Source of the DNA: Burkholderiales bacterium 67-32
GTDB lineage: Bacteria > Pseudomonadota > Gammaproteobacteria > Burkholderiales > Burkholderiaceae_B
Length of the DNA: 64,000 nt
Direction of reading: 5' to 3'
Assembly: GCA_001898625.1 (NCBI GenBank)
Contig: MKUP01000025.1
Coordinates: forward strand, 62,001 to 126,000
The notes beneath the pieces were generated by a model. The model had not been told where the DNA came from. It was given only the letters and a program-made list of their open reading frames with translations, and made no database searches. The translations under genes were made by a program, and so were the position numbers. Below, piece after piece: positions 33,637 through 41,707 of the stretch; the stretch's first letter is position 1, and each line of letters starts with the position of its first letter.

Positions 33637-34212
33637 CTATTTCTTCGAGAGACAGTCTTTCATGCAACGGACTCCCTTCACGTCGGGACGGTCGTCGACA
33701 TAGAAATTGTCCCGATTGGGCATCTTGACCTTGGCCAGGTTGCTCGCGTCCACCGTGGCGTTCGCCGGAAGGATGCCGTTCTTGTTCAGCAGGTAGGCCG
33801 TCACGCTATAGACGTCGTCGTTGGACATCGACTGGGGAGCCTGGAACGGCATCGCCCGGCGGATGTAATCGAACAGCGTGGTGGCGTAGGGCCAATAGCT
33901 GCCGATGGTCTTGAGCGGCTTGTCGGTGGTCAGGCTGCCCACGCCGCCGGCCAGCGCGGGCCCCAGCCCGCCTTCCAGCTTCACGCCATGGCAGGCCACG
34001 CACATGGCCTGGTAGACCTTTTCCCCCTGGGCCACGGTTCCCTTTCCGCGCGGAAGCCCCTTGCCGTCTATCGACACGTCGATGTCCCAGCCGGCAAGCT
34101 CTTCCTTGCTCAAGTGCCGGCCGAGGTTTTCATAGCCGGCCTGGCTGGCGGCCGGGACCAACATGGCGCAGCCCCCGATGGCTGCGGCGATGAAGGCGTT
34201 ACGCGCGTCCAT
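33637..34212 (-). CDS. Cytochrome c (partner of SoxC/SorA-type enzyme)
   Basis: 191 residues. A signal peptide ends at about ASQA (residue 25). One haem c site is Cys71-V-A-Cys74-His75, with a likely axial Met in RRAMPFQAPQSM. A C-terminal GVRCMKDCLSKK adds a Cys pair outside the haem motif. Overlap of 14 bp with the molybdoenzyme gene shows coupling. It should accept electrons from sulfite (or a related substrate) oxidised by that enzyme, like SorB or SoxD. Confidence 0.9.
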   Translation of the reverse strand: MDARNAFIAAAIGGCAMLVPAASQAGYENLGRHLSKEELAGWDIDVSIDGKGLPRGKGTVAQGEKVYQAMCVACHGVKLEGGLGPALAGGVGSLTTDKPLKTIGSYWPYATTLFDYIRRAMPFQAPQSMSNDDVYSVTAYLLNKNGILPANATVDASNLAKVKMPNRDNFYVDDRPDVKGVRCMKDCLSKK

Positions 34213-35521
34213 TGGTCACCTCCCCGTTGGCGGCGATCCGCCATGGTTGAACCGAGTTGTTGTGGTAGAAGGAAACCTTTCCCCGTACCGAGATGAGCTG
34301 CTCCAGCGTGGGCTGCACGTAGCCGGTTTCGTCCATTGCCCGGCTCATGATCACCAGTTCCTTGCCATTCCACTCGAACGGCGCCCGGAACGCCGTCAAC
34401 GCCTTGGAGCGCACCGGTTCCTGCAGGGTGGCGGGATACCAGGTATTGCCGCCGTCGGCGGACACATCGACAGCCGTGATCTTTCCATGGCCGCTCCAGG
34501 CGATCCCCCGCATCTCGTGCGTTCCCTTGCGGGTCAGGCGATGCGTGCCCGAGGGAGACGTGATGATCGACTTGCACTCCATGATGAACGAGAATTTGCG
34601 GGCGCGGCCGTCGGCCATCAAGTCCGTGTACTTGGCCGTTTCCTCACGCGTATAGCCCGGCTGATCCGTCACGTGCAGGCGCCGCAGCCATTTGATGCTC
34701 ATGTTCCCTTCGAAGCCCGGCACGAAAAGCCGGATGGGATAACCCTGCTCCGGACGCAGGCGCTCGCCGTTCTGGCTGTAGGCCACGAGCACGTCGTCCA
34801 GGCATTTCTCGATCGGGATGCTGCGCGTCATGCCGGCACCGTCGGCGCCTTCGGCCACGATCCATTTCGCCTTCGGATCCAGGCCCGCGCGATTCAACAG
34901 GGTCTTGAGCGGAACCCCCGTCCATTCCGCACAGCTGACGAGACCGGCCACCTCGGCCGCGGTTTTCCCATAAGGCGGCAGGAACGACGGGTTGCCCGAA
35001 CACTCCAGGAAATAGACATGGCTTTCGCTGGGAAACTGCCGCAGTTCCCGCACGTCGAAAATCATCGGGTTCTTCACCAACCCATGGATCATCAGGCGAT
35101 GCTGCTGCGGGTCGATTTCCGGAACGCCCGCATGATGCCGTTCATAGAACAAGCCATTGGGGGTGATGGTGCCGTCCAGTTCCTGCAGAGGCGTGGTGCT
35201 GTAGGCGGACATCGGCTCCTTGAGGCCCGGGTACAGCTTTCTGATCGCATCGGTCTCGAACTTGGACGGCACCCCGTAGGGCGAGGCCGTGGGCCCGCCC
35301 AGGGACTTCGTCCACGCCGGCACATTCGGCGGCAGATTCTTTTTCGCCGCGTCCGAGGCACCCGCGGCCGCGCCCGCCTGGGCAGTGGCCGACTCCGACA
35401 GCGCCATCGTTGCCAGCGAGGTGGCCACCGCGGTGCTCCGCGCCAGGAACTGCCGCCTGCCGCCAGCCGCCGCCTCGACGGGCTCCGCCAGCGCGCTACC
35501 TGCTTTGTCTCGACTATTCAT
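34199..35521 (-). CDS. Sulfite dehydrogenase-like molybdoenzyme (SoxC/SorA family)
   Basis: 440 residues. The N-terminus carries a twin-arginine signal (GGRRQFLARS, Arg22-Arg23). The molybdenum-ligand cysteine is Cys174 in FLECSGNPS. The SUOX-fold Mo-binding domain is followed by the C-terminal dimerisation domain (EMRGIAWSGHGKITAVDVSA, FRAPFEWNGKELVI). Longest similarity in memory is to SoxC, but no soxXYZAB genes are nearby, so a stand-alone periplasmic sulfite dehydrogenase paired with the cytochrome c downstream is more likely. AAGGAGGGAGC precedes the ATG. A TetR gene lies divergently across a palindromic operator. Confidence 0.9.
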   Translation of the reverse strand: MNSRDKAGSALAEPVEAAAGGRRQFLARSTAVATSLATMALSESATAQAGAAAGASDAAKKNLPPNVPAWTKSLGGPTASPYGVPSKFETDAIRKLYPGLKEPMSAYSTTPLQELDGTITPNGLFYERHHAGVPEIDPQQHRLMIHGLVKNPMIFDVRELRQFPSESHVYFLECSGNPSFLPPYGKTAAEVAGLVSCAEWTGVPLKTLLNRAGLDPKAKWIVAEGADGAGMTRSIPIEKCLDDVLVAYSQNGERLRPEQGYPIRLFVPGFEGNMSIKWLRRLHVTDQPGYTREETAKYTDLMADGRARKFSFIMECKSIITSPSGTHRLTRKGTHEMRGIAWSGHGKITAVDVSADGGNTWYPATLQEPVRSKALTAFRAPFEWNGKELVIMSRAMDETGYVQPTLEQLISVRGKVSFYHNNSVQPWRIAANGEVTNGRA

Positions 35522-35575
35522 GCTCCCTCCTTGTCCGCGTCCGGATCCCATTGATCCCAGCCCTCTCACCCCGCC

Positions 35576-35597
35576 AGACCGACCGATCGGTCGGTCT
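35576..35597. promoter_or_regulatory. TetR-type operator (22-bp perfect palindrome)
   Basis: AGACCGACCGA followed directly by TCGGTCGGTCT forms a perfect 22-bp palindrome. It lies 54 bp upstream of the molybdoenzyme ATG and 95 bp upstream of the TetR gene. Length and symmetry are classic for TetR dimers. Confidence 0.8.
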
Positions 35598-35692
35598 AGA
35601 ATGCGAAGTGTACATGAGCCAGCGCGCCGCGCACACCCGGCTCCCATTACAATTCCTGCTGATATCGACGAGGCAACGCGCCAACAAAGATC

Positions 35693-36307
35693 GTGGTGAA
35701 CAGGAAAACGGAAGAGCTTGCCGCCAACCGTGACCGGATCCTGGCCGGCGCGGCGGCGCTTTTCGCCCATCGAGGGTTCCATGCCGTAGGCATGAGCGAA
35801 CTGTGCGCGGCGCTAAGCCTCAGCCGCGGGGCGTTCTACCACTACTTCCCCAGCAAGGAGGACCTGCTGGAGGAAATATGCCGGCGCTACATGGCCAAGC
35901 TGCTCCAGCAGGCGAAGCTGGCCAAGGCCGAGGTCTCCGACCCGGTACTCCGGCTGCGACGCCTCGGCGCCGAACTCATCGACGTCATCGGCGTGCACCG
36001 CGATGAACTGGCCGTCTGCTTCCGGGAAACCCTGTCGCTGAGCGACGACCGGCGCCAAGGGGTACTGGCGCTGCATGCCAGCTACGAGAGGATCTGGAAG
36101 GAAACCCTGATCGAGGGCGAAAAGACCGGCGTCTTCGCGCCGTATTCGCGCTTCCGGTTCAAGGCGCTGCTGGGCATGTATTACTACAGCTATCTGTGGA
36201 TCGATCCGGCCTCGCCGTCGGCGATGCACCAGACGCACGAGGCATTCGAATCCATCCTGTCGACCGTCACCGCGGCACGGCCGGATGTGTCCATGACGGC
36301 TCGGTAG
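35693..36307 (+). CDS. TetR family transcriptional regulator
   Basis: 204 residues from a GTG at 35693. The HTH occupies about residues 12-55 (RDRILAGAAALFAHRGFHAV, then LCAALSLSRGAFYHYFPSKE). The helical C-terminal domain has no recognisable ligand signature. It is divergent from the SoxC-like/cytochrome c operon and the perfect palindrome between them is its probable operator. Control of both the operon and itself is expected. It ends 48 nt from a convergent hydrolase gene. Confidence 0.92.
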   Translation: MVNRKTEELAANRDRILAGAAALFAHRGFHAVGMSELCAALSLSRGAFYHYFPSKEDLLEEICRRYMAKLLQQAKLAKAEVSDPVLRLRRLGAELIDVIGVHRDELAVCFRETLSLSDDRRQGVLALHASYERIWKETLIEGEKTGVFAPYSRFRFKALLGMYYYSYLWIDPASPSAMHQTHEAFESILSTVTAARPDVSMTAR

Positions 36308-36355
36308 CGGCCGGCCGCAATCAGCCGCTGACTCCGCGGATGCATGAAGGACGCG

Positions 36356-37177
36356 TCACACCGCGCGCGTGCCCTTCGCGAACGAAGCAAGCACCTCGTT
36401 GTAGTGCCCCATCTCCTCGACTTGGGGCATATGGGCGCTGTCCTCGAAGGTCTCGAGCCGCGCGCCGGGAATCAGGGTCTGGAAATGCACCGCGCCGCCA
36501 TAACGTTGCTTGCGGTCGTGGCGCCCCTGGATGATAAGGGTGGGAACCTCGATCTTCCGCGCCCGTTCGCGATGATCCACCTGCGCGATGCTGCGGCGAT
36601 AGCTGTTCATGACGAAAAGCGGCGTCTGGGTGGCGCAAGCCACGGCGGCGTGGACGTCGACGTCCTGGGCCGGCAGCTTGAACAGCCATTCCCGGAACAA
36701 GGCCGCGTAGGCCGCCGAGCTGCTGACGCCCACGCTTCCCATCCTGGCTTTCATCCATGCCAGGTACTCGTCGGAGAAACCTCCTTCGACGCCGTCGCGG
36801 CTTCCCGAGCACCATGGCGCCGTGCTGGTCAGGACCAGGCCGGCAACCGACCTGCCCAATTTTTCCGCGGCCATGATGGCGACGTGCGATCCGAAACCGT
36901 GTCCAACCAGGACGAAGTCCTCAAGCCCCAGCGTCGTCGTCAACGTGGCCAGATCATGGACCAGGGTATCGATGGTGTACGGTCCGTTGGGCTTGGACGA
37001 CTGCCCCACTCCCCGCCAATCCCAGGTAATGGTGCGGAACTCATTCGACAGGGTGTCCACCTGGTGCTCCCACATCGAATGCGTGGTGCTGCCCGCGTGG
37101 GTGAAGACGAGAGGGATTCCCTGGCCGAAGTCCTCGTAGTAGATGTGAGCGTCGGTCGAAACTTGAATGTGAGGCAT
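36356..37177 (-). CDS. Alpha/beta hydrolase-fold protein lacking the nucleophile
   Basis: 273 residues with the alpha/beta hydrolase layout: oxyanion-region FTHAGSTTHSMW, WDWRGVGQS, the elbow, then LIIQGRHDRKQRYGG and FEDSAHMPQVEEM for the acid and His. The elbow reads VGHGFGSHV, so the position of the nucleophilic Ser (residue 94) is Gly; the DNA (CAC GGT TTC GGA) is clear. Either it is catalytically different or inactive as a hydrolase. It is the downstream partner of a Bug gene (50 nt apart) and both are probably controlled by the divergent LysR gene at 38325. Confidence 0.85.
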   Translation of the reverse strand: MPHIQVSTDAHIYYEDFGQGIPLVFTHAGSTTHSMWEHQVDTLSNEFRTITWDWRGVGQSSKPNGPYTIDTLVHDLATLTTTLGLEDFVLVGHGFGSHVAIMAAEKLGRSVAGLVLTSTAPWCSGSRDGVEGGFSDEYLAWMKARMGSVGVSSSAAYAALFREWLFKLPAQDVDVHAAVACATQTPLFVMNSYRRSIAQVDHRERARKIEVPTLIIQGRHDRKQRYGGAVHFQTLIPGARLETFEDSAHMPQVEEMGHYNEVLASFAKGTRAV

Positions 37178-37227
37178 CTTGATGTGATCGATCTATTGAA
37201 GGGGCGTGGACGAAATGGCGAGACGGC

Positions 37228-38196
37228 TTACTGGGGGACCAATCTGGCGGTTGCGGCGTAGGTCTCCCACTTGCGGTTCTCGGACTGGAGGAATTCGTCC
37301 AGTTCCGCGACGCTGAAGGCTTTCGGCACCATGCCGTTGGATTCGATGGCGGCCCGGAACGCCTCCGAGGCCGACGCGGCGCGCACCGCCGCGTTGAGCT
37401 TGTCGACGATGGCCGGCGGCGTGCGCGCCGGGGCCGACACCGAGATGAAGCCGCTGAATTCGAAACCGGGGTAGAAGTCCGTCATGGTCGCGACTTCCGG
37501 CAGCTTTTCCAGGCGCTGCGTCTGAGTGACCGCGAGCGGGATGACTCGTCCGCCCTGCAATATGGGTGCGGCCGCCACGGTGTCCAGGAACATGAACGGT
37601 ATCTGGCCGCTCAGCAGATCCGTCGAGGCCTGGCCGGCTTCCTTGTAGCCGACCCCCTGCATCCTGATTCCCGCGCGCGCATTCAGCATTTCCGACGGCA
37701 CCTGCGACGAGGCATTGGTGTAGCCATAAAATGCCTTGCTCGGATTCTTCCTGGCAAACTCGACCAGCTCCGGAATCGTTTTGAACGGCGAATTTTTCGG
37801 AACCAGGGCGACCGAGCCGAACACGCCGACCATGCCTACATGGACGAAGTCCTTCATCGGGTCGTAGGCCAGGGCTTTGAACAAGTGCCTGGCCGCCGGA
37901 AGCGTCGTGTTGGAGGTCATCACCAAGGTGTAGCCGTCCGGCGCGGCGGCCTTGACGGCATTCATGGCAACCAGGCCGGACGCGCCCGGCTTGTTCTCGA
38001 CGACAATCGTGGCCTTGAGCGAGTCGGTCAGTTCCTTCGCCAGGGCCCGGGCCGTGAAATCCCCTATGCCCCCGGGACCGTAAGGGACGACGATCCGGAC
38101 CGGACGGGATGGATAATTCTGGTCGGAGGCATGAGCAGGCTGGCCACCCAACAGGCCCAGGCAGCAAACCACGCCAATTCTTGAAATGTTGCGCAT
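37228..38196 (-). CDS. Bug family periplasmic solute-binding protein (6 of 9)
   Basis: 322 residues. A signal peptide ends at about PAHAS (residue 24); NYPSRPVRIVVPYGPGGIGD is the family motif. LPEVATMTDFYPGFEFSGF and the C-terminal WETYAATARL helix are typical. GAGGTG is 5 nt before the ATG. It heads a two-gene unit with the nucleophile-less alpha/beta hydrolase and is divergent from a LysR gene across 128 bp. Confidence 0.93.
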   Translation of the reverse strand: MRNISRIGVVCCLGLLGGQPAHASDQNYPSRPVRIVVPYGPGGIGDFTARALAKELTDSLKATIVVENKPGASGLVAMNAVKAAAPDGYTLVMTSNTTLPAARHLFKALAYDPMKDFVHVGMVGVFGSVALVPKNSPFKTIPELVEFARKNPSKAFYGYTNASSQVPSEMLNARAGIRMQGVGYKEAGQASTDLLSGQIPFMFLDTVAAAPILQGGRVIPLAVTQTQRLEKLPEVATMTDFYPGFEFSGFISVSAPARTPPAIVDKLNAAVRAASASEAFRAAIESNGMVPKAFSVAELDEFLQSENRKWETYAATARLVPQ

Positions 38197-38324
38197 CGAA
38201 CACCTCGTGGAGCGAAAGCTGGATTGTCAGGCGGGTACCGCTCCGCTTGCCAATAGAACGTTGCGCTGCCTGGCCATCAATATTCGGCATACCCCGTTTT
38301 GCCGACCTTTCTGATCCGACCGAC

Positions 38325-39263
38325 ATGGAACTACGTCAACTTCGAGCCGTCATCGCGATTTCCGAGGCGGGCAGCGTGACCAAGGCCGCGGAGCAGTTGC
38401 ACCTCGTCCAGCCCGCGCTTTCCAGGCAGGTTCGCCTCCTGGAGCAGGAATTGGGGCGCCAGATCTTCGAAAGAACGCATTCGGGCATGCGCCTGACCGA
38501 CGAAGGACTCATCCTGGTCCAGGCAGCCAAGCGGGCGCTATTCGCGCTCGACCAGACCGTGGAGGAGATCAAGCCGCGCCAGACCGACGTGGCGGGCACG
38601 GTCACGGTGGGACTGCTGCCCAGCACCTGCGACCTGGTCGCCGGAGACCTGGTGAATGCCGTCAGATCGGGCTTCCCCCGGGTGCGGCTGCGGCTGCGCA
38701 CCGGCATCGCCGGACAGTTGCAGGCTTGGGTCGCCACCGGCGAGATCGATATCGCGCTGCTCTACAACCCGAGGGAACATCCGGCCACCGAGGTCATTCC
38801 GCTGCTGGACGAGCCCTTGTTCCTGGTCGGCCCGCGCGGCCCGGAGGCCGAATGGGGCGACTACGAACCCCTGGAGACGCTGGCGGGGCTTCCCTTGATT
38901 CTTCCCTCGGGCGAACACAGCGTGCGGGACATTCTTCAGCGGGCCTGCAGCGTGGCCAGGATCCCGCTGAATGTGGTGGCCGAGGCGGACGACATTCCCC
39001 TGACGAAAGCCCTGCTCACCGCGGGGGTCGGATATTCGGTCCTGGCCGGCATCGCCATCGCGGAAGACCTCCTTGCCAACCGATTCGTGGCCGTGCCGAT
39101 GGGATCGCCGCCGCTGCAGCGGCGGGTGGCCGTGGTCCGGGGAACCTCGGTGAATGCGCCGCTGGCCGTGTCACATGTCACCGAGGTACTGGTCAAGAAA
39201 ATCAAGTCGGTGGTGCGGCAGAATCGATGGCCGGGCGCCCGCCTGGTGGACTTCGAGCTTTAA
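38325..39263 (+). CDS. LysR family transcriptional regulator (CbbR/NAC-like group)
   Basis: 312 residues. The start MELRQLRAVIAI is the standard LysR N-terminus; the HTH (SVTKAAEQLHLVQPALSRQV) follows and the effector domain has the LLPSTCDLVAGDLV and LYNPREHP stretches. It is divergent from the Bug/alpha-beta-hydrolase pair and is the obvious regulator of it. Its last 4 nt overlap the end of the convergent LysR gene. Confidence 0.92.
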   Translation: MELRQLRAVIAISEAGSVTKAAEQLHLVQPALSRQVRLLEQELGRQIFERTHSGMRLTDEGLILVQAAKRALFALDQTVEEIKPRQTDVAGTVTVGLLPSTCDLVAGDLVNAVRSGFPRVRLRLRTGIAGQLQAWVATGEIDIALLYNPREHPATEVIPLLDEPLFLVGPRGPEAEWGDYEPLETLAGLPLILPSGEHSVRDILQRACSVARIPLNVVAEADDIPLTKALLTAGVGYSVLAGIAIAEDLLANRFVAVPMGSPPLQRRVAVVRGTSVNAPLAVSHVTEVLVKKIKSVVRQNRWPGARLVDFEL

Positions 39264-40219
39264 AACCCCGGGCCGCGGCCGGCCTGCGATTTCGCAAACC
39301 TGGAAACGTCACAGAGCTCCCGCTGCGAGAGGATCAACGATCGAAGCCAGGCATTCCCGGAGTCGGCGTCCAATCGAGCATCCCAGTGAAGCGTGACCTC
39401 GAAGTCCTGCACAGGCACGGGAAGCGGCAATCCCCGGAACTCATTGCCGCGATTCAACCGGTCCGCGACCTTGCTCGGCAAGACCACTGCGAGGTCCGTC
39501 CCCCGCACCAGGTCCGGAACGGCTTCAAATCCGGAAACCGTCAGCACCACGTTCCTGTGGATTCCGTGTTCGGCAAACATCGTTTCGATCGCCCTATGCG
39601 AACTTGCCACGGTGGCAACAAGGATGTGGCTGAGCTCGATAAAGTCGGCGACTTCCAGCGTCTTCTGCGCCGCGGCGCTCCCCGCCCATACCAGGCATAC
39701 ATATTTGTCACGCATCAATAGCACCCGGCGGGTCGCCGGCCCCAACTCCCGATAGTTCCCCACTGCCAGATCCACTCTGCCGATACGCAACGCGTCGTCG
39801 ACCGCCTCGACGGGAATCCTGCACGTCTCGATGGTCACCTTCGGAGCTTCGGCCCTCACTCTGCGCAACAGGAAAGGCAAAAGCGCGAACTCTCCGACGG
39901 ATGACATCGCGATGCGGAAATGTCGTTGCATCGTGGAAGGCTCGAGGACCCCAGGTGCCACGCTGTGCCAGATTGCAGACAACGCATCGCTGAGCGGCGC
40001 CTCCAGGGACAGGGCGTACTGGGTGGGTACGAGGCTATTGCCGGACTTTACGAATAGAGGGTCGCCCAGGATCTCTCGCAGCCGGCGAATGGCAAAGCTC
40101 ACCGCGGGCTGAGTAATGCGCAACCGCTCCGCGGCACGCGTCATGCTTCGCTCTTGCAAGACAACGACCAGAACACGCAGCAGGTTGAGATCGATGTCCG
40201 CCTCATGCAACCGTTTCAT
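39260..40219 (-). CDS. LysR family transcriptional regulator (NahR/LinR-like)
   Basis: 319 residues. HTH SMTRAAERLRITQPAVSFAI is at about 25-45; IWHSVAPGVLEPSTMQRHFRIAMS and DLAVGNYRELGPATRRVLLM are typical of the NahR-type group of regulators of aromatic catabolism. It is the last of four co-directional genes (monooxygenase, Bug, VOC protein, LysR; gaps 46, 13 and 70 nt), so the regulator may be made from the operon it controls. Its stop overlaps that of the convergent LysR gene. Confidence 0.92.
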   Translation of the reverse strand: MKRLHEADIDLNLLRVLVVVLQERSMTRAAERLRITQPAVSFAIRRLREILGDPLFVKSGNSLVPTQYALSLEAPLSDALSAIWHSVAPGVLEPSTMQRHFRIAMSSVGEFALLPFLLRRVRAEAPKVTIETCRIPVEAVDDALRIGRVDLAVGNYRELGPATRRVLLMRDKYVCLVWAGSAAAQKTLEVADFIELSHILVATVASSHRAIETMFAEHGIHRNVVLTVSGFEAVPDLVRGTDLAVVLPSKVADRLNRGNEFRGLPLPVPVQDFEVTLHWDARLDADSGNAWLRSLILSQRELCDVSRFAKSQAGRGPGF

Positions 40220-40289
40220 GGCTCTTCACATGTATTGCCTGGTGACCAAGCATACCGGCAAGCGCCACGTGTTCTTCTCGGGGCCTCTC

Positions 40290-40679
40290 CTACCGGGTGC
40301 CTTCCCAACCGTTTTTCGATATGTCGAAAACCACGCCAAAAGGATCCTTGAACTTCTTCTCGAAATTCTTTTTCTCGGGATCGTCCCCCAGTGAAAAGAA
40401 AAACGTCCCTCCCGCCTCGACGATCGCGCGCTCCGCGGCATCGAGATCGTCGACCTGAAAACCGAAATGATGAACGGACGCACGTCCATCCGTTGGAGCA
40501 AGCGGGTGACCGGGCTTGTACCGCAACAGGGCCAGGTTGGTGTCCCCGTCGGAAAGATAGATGCCTGACCCCATCTCCAGGTCATCCCTTCCGACTCTCT
40601 TCATTCCGCACGCCCGTTCGTAGAAAAGCGCGGCGGCCTCCAGGTCGGGCACAACGATGGCAATGTGTTTGATCTTCAC
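40290..40679 (-). CDS. VOC family protein (glyoxalase/methylmalonyl-CoA epimerase-like)
   Basis: 129 residues, a single VOC repeat pair from a GTG at 40679 with GGAGGA 6 nt upstream. Possible metal ligands are His5 (KHIAIVV), His near VHHFGFQVDD and Glu/Asp near the C-terminus, matching methylmalonyl-CoA epimerase or lactoylglutathione lyase layout. It is between the Bug gene (13 nt) and the LysR gene. A small metal-dependent isomerase, lyase or dioxygenase acting on a product of the monooxygenase is reasonable but not proven. Confidence 0.85.
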   Translation of the reverse strand: MKIKHIAIVVPDLEAAALFYERACGMKRVGRDDLEMGSGIYLSDGDTNLALLRYKPGHPLAPTDGRASVHHFGFQVDDLDAAERAIVEAGGTFFFSLGDDPEKKNFEKKFKDPFGVVFDISKNGWEGTR

Positions 40680-40692
40680 AAGCGTCCTCCAT

Positions 40693-41661
40693 TCACTGAG
40701 CTGCGATACCAGCTTGTTGCGCTACGCTTTTCCATCGACGAACCTCCGACTCCACGAAGGCGGGGAAACGATCGTAGCCGCCCACCACGGGAGAAGTCCC
40801 CGCACTGGCCAGTTGCTCCAGGTAAAGCGGGTTTCTCGACAGGTTCGAGATCGCAGTCCGCAAACGGTCAACCACCTCACTGGAAGTACCTGCTGGAGCG
40901 AACAAACCTGTCCAGGCATTGATCTCCATACCTGCCAGGCCCTGTTCTTTCAACGTCGGCAGGTCGGGCCATGACGTCGACCGGGTCTCACTCGTGACAC
41001 CCAACGCCGACACGCGGCCCGACCGGACTGCCGACATGGCGCTCGGCATGGGCTCGAAAATCATGGATATCTGGTCTCCCAAAAGCGCCGGCACCGCGGC
41101 GCCGCCGCCCTTGAATGGAACATGCAGCGTATCGATGTGAGCCCTGGCGTTGAACAGTTCGCCAGACAGGTGCTGCACCGATCCGATTCCGGAGGAACCG
41201 AAAGTCAGCTTGCCCGGATGATTCTTCGCGTACTCGACCAGCGACCGCGCGTCGGGCATCGCAATGGATTTCTGCACGATCAGCACCAGGGGCAATTCGT
41301 GTAGCGGAGCAACCGCCAGCAGATCCTTGAGCGAATCGTACTTCAGGCTCGAACCCTGCACCACGGGGAGGATCGCATTGGTCCCTATGGTCCCGAAAAG
41401 CACGGTATACCCGTCCGGTTTCGCTCGCGCCACCGTCTGGCCTGCCAGTATTCCTCCAGCCCCGGCCATGTTCTCCGGGATCACGGGCTGGCCCACTTCT
41501 TTTTCCAGGTGACGCGCGACGATACGCGCGAGTGAATCCGATGCGCCCCCCGCCGCGAAGGGAATGATCATCCTGATGGGCTGCGTGGGAAACCTCTCGG
41601 CGTAGGCGTTCACACCGGTCAAACCGATCAAGACCGCCAGGGCAATACAGACCTTCATCAT
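40693..41661 (-). CDS. Bug family periplasmic solute-binding protein (7 of 9)
   Basis: 322 residues from ATG 41661, preceded by GAGGTGG; an upstream frame extension (to 41688) is unlikely. The signal peptide ends at about NAYA (residue 22), and ERFPTQPIRMIIPFAAGGAS follows with a Ser-Asp pair. WPDLPTLKEQGLAGMEINAW is the usual late motif. It lies between a flavoprotein monooxygenase gene (46 nt) and a VOC gene (13 nt), so its ligand should be the aromatic acid hydroxylated by that enzyme. Confidence 0.93.
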   Translation of the reverse strand: MMKVCIALAVLIGLTGVNAYAERFPTQPIRMIIPFAAGGASDSLARIVARHLEKEVGQPVIPENMAGAGGILAGQTVARAKPDGYTVLFGTIGTNAILPVVQGSSLKYDSLKDLLAVAPLHELPLVLIVQKSIAMPDARSLVEYAKNHPGKLTFGSSGIGSVQHLSGELFNARAHIDTLHVPFKGGGAAVPALLGDQISMIFEPMPSAMSAVRSGRVSALGVTSETRSTSWPDLPTLKEQGLAGMEINAWTGLFAPAGTSSEVVDRLRTAISNLSRNPLYLEQLASAGTSPVVGGYDRFPAFVESEVRRWKSVAQQAGIAAQ

Positions 41662-41707
41662 TCGCCACCTCGTCAAAAGACTGCGCAAGCGCTACAGGGC
41701 AGAAATG

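Noticed and set aside
34199-35521. A thiosulfate-oxidising Sox system
   Set aside because: Only the SoxC-like protein and one cytochrome are present; soxXYZAB genes are absent, so a stand-alone sulfite dehydrogenase is the better call.
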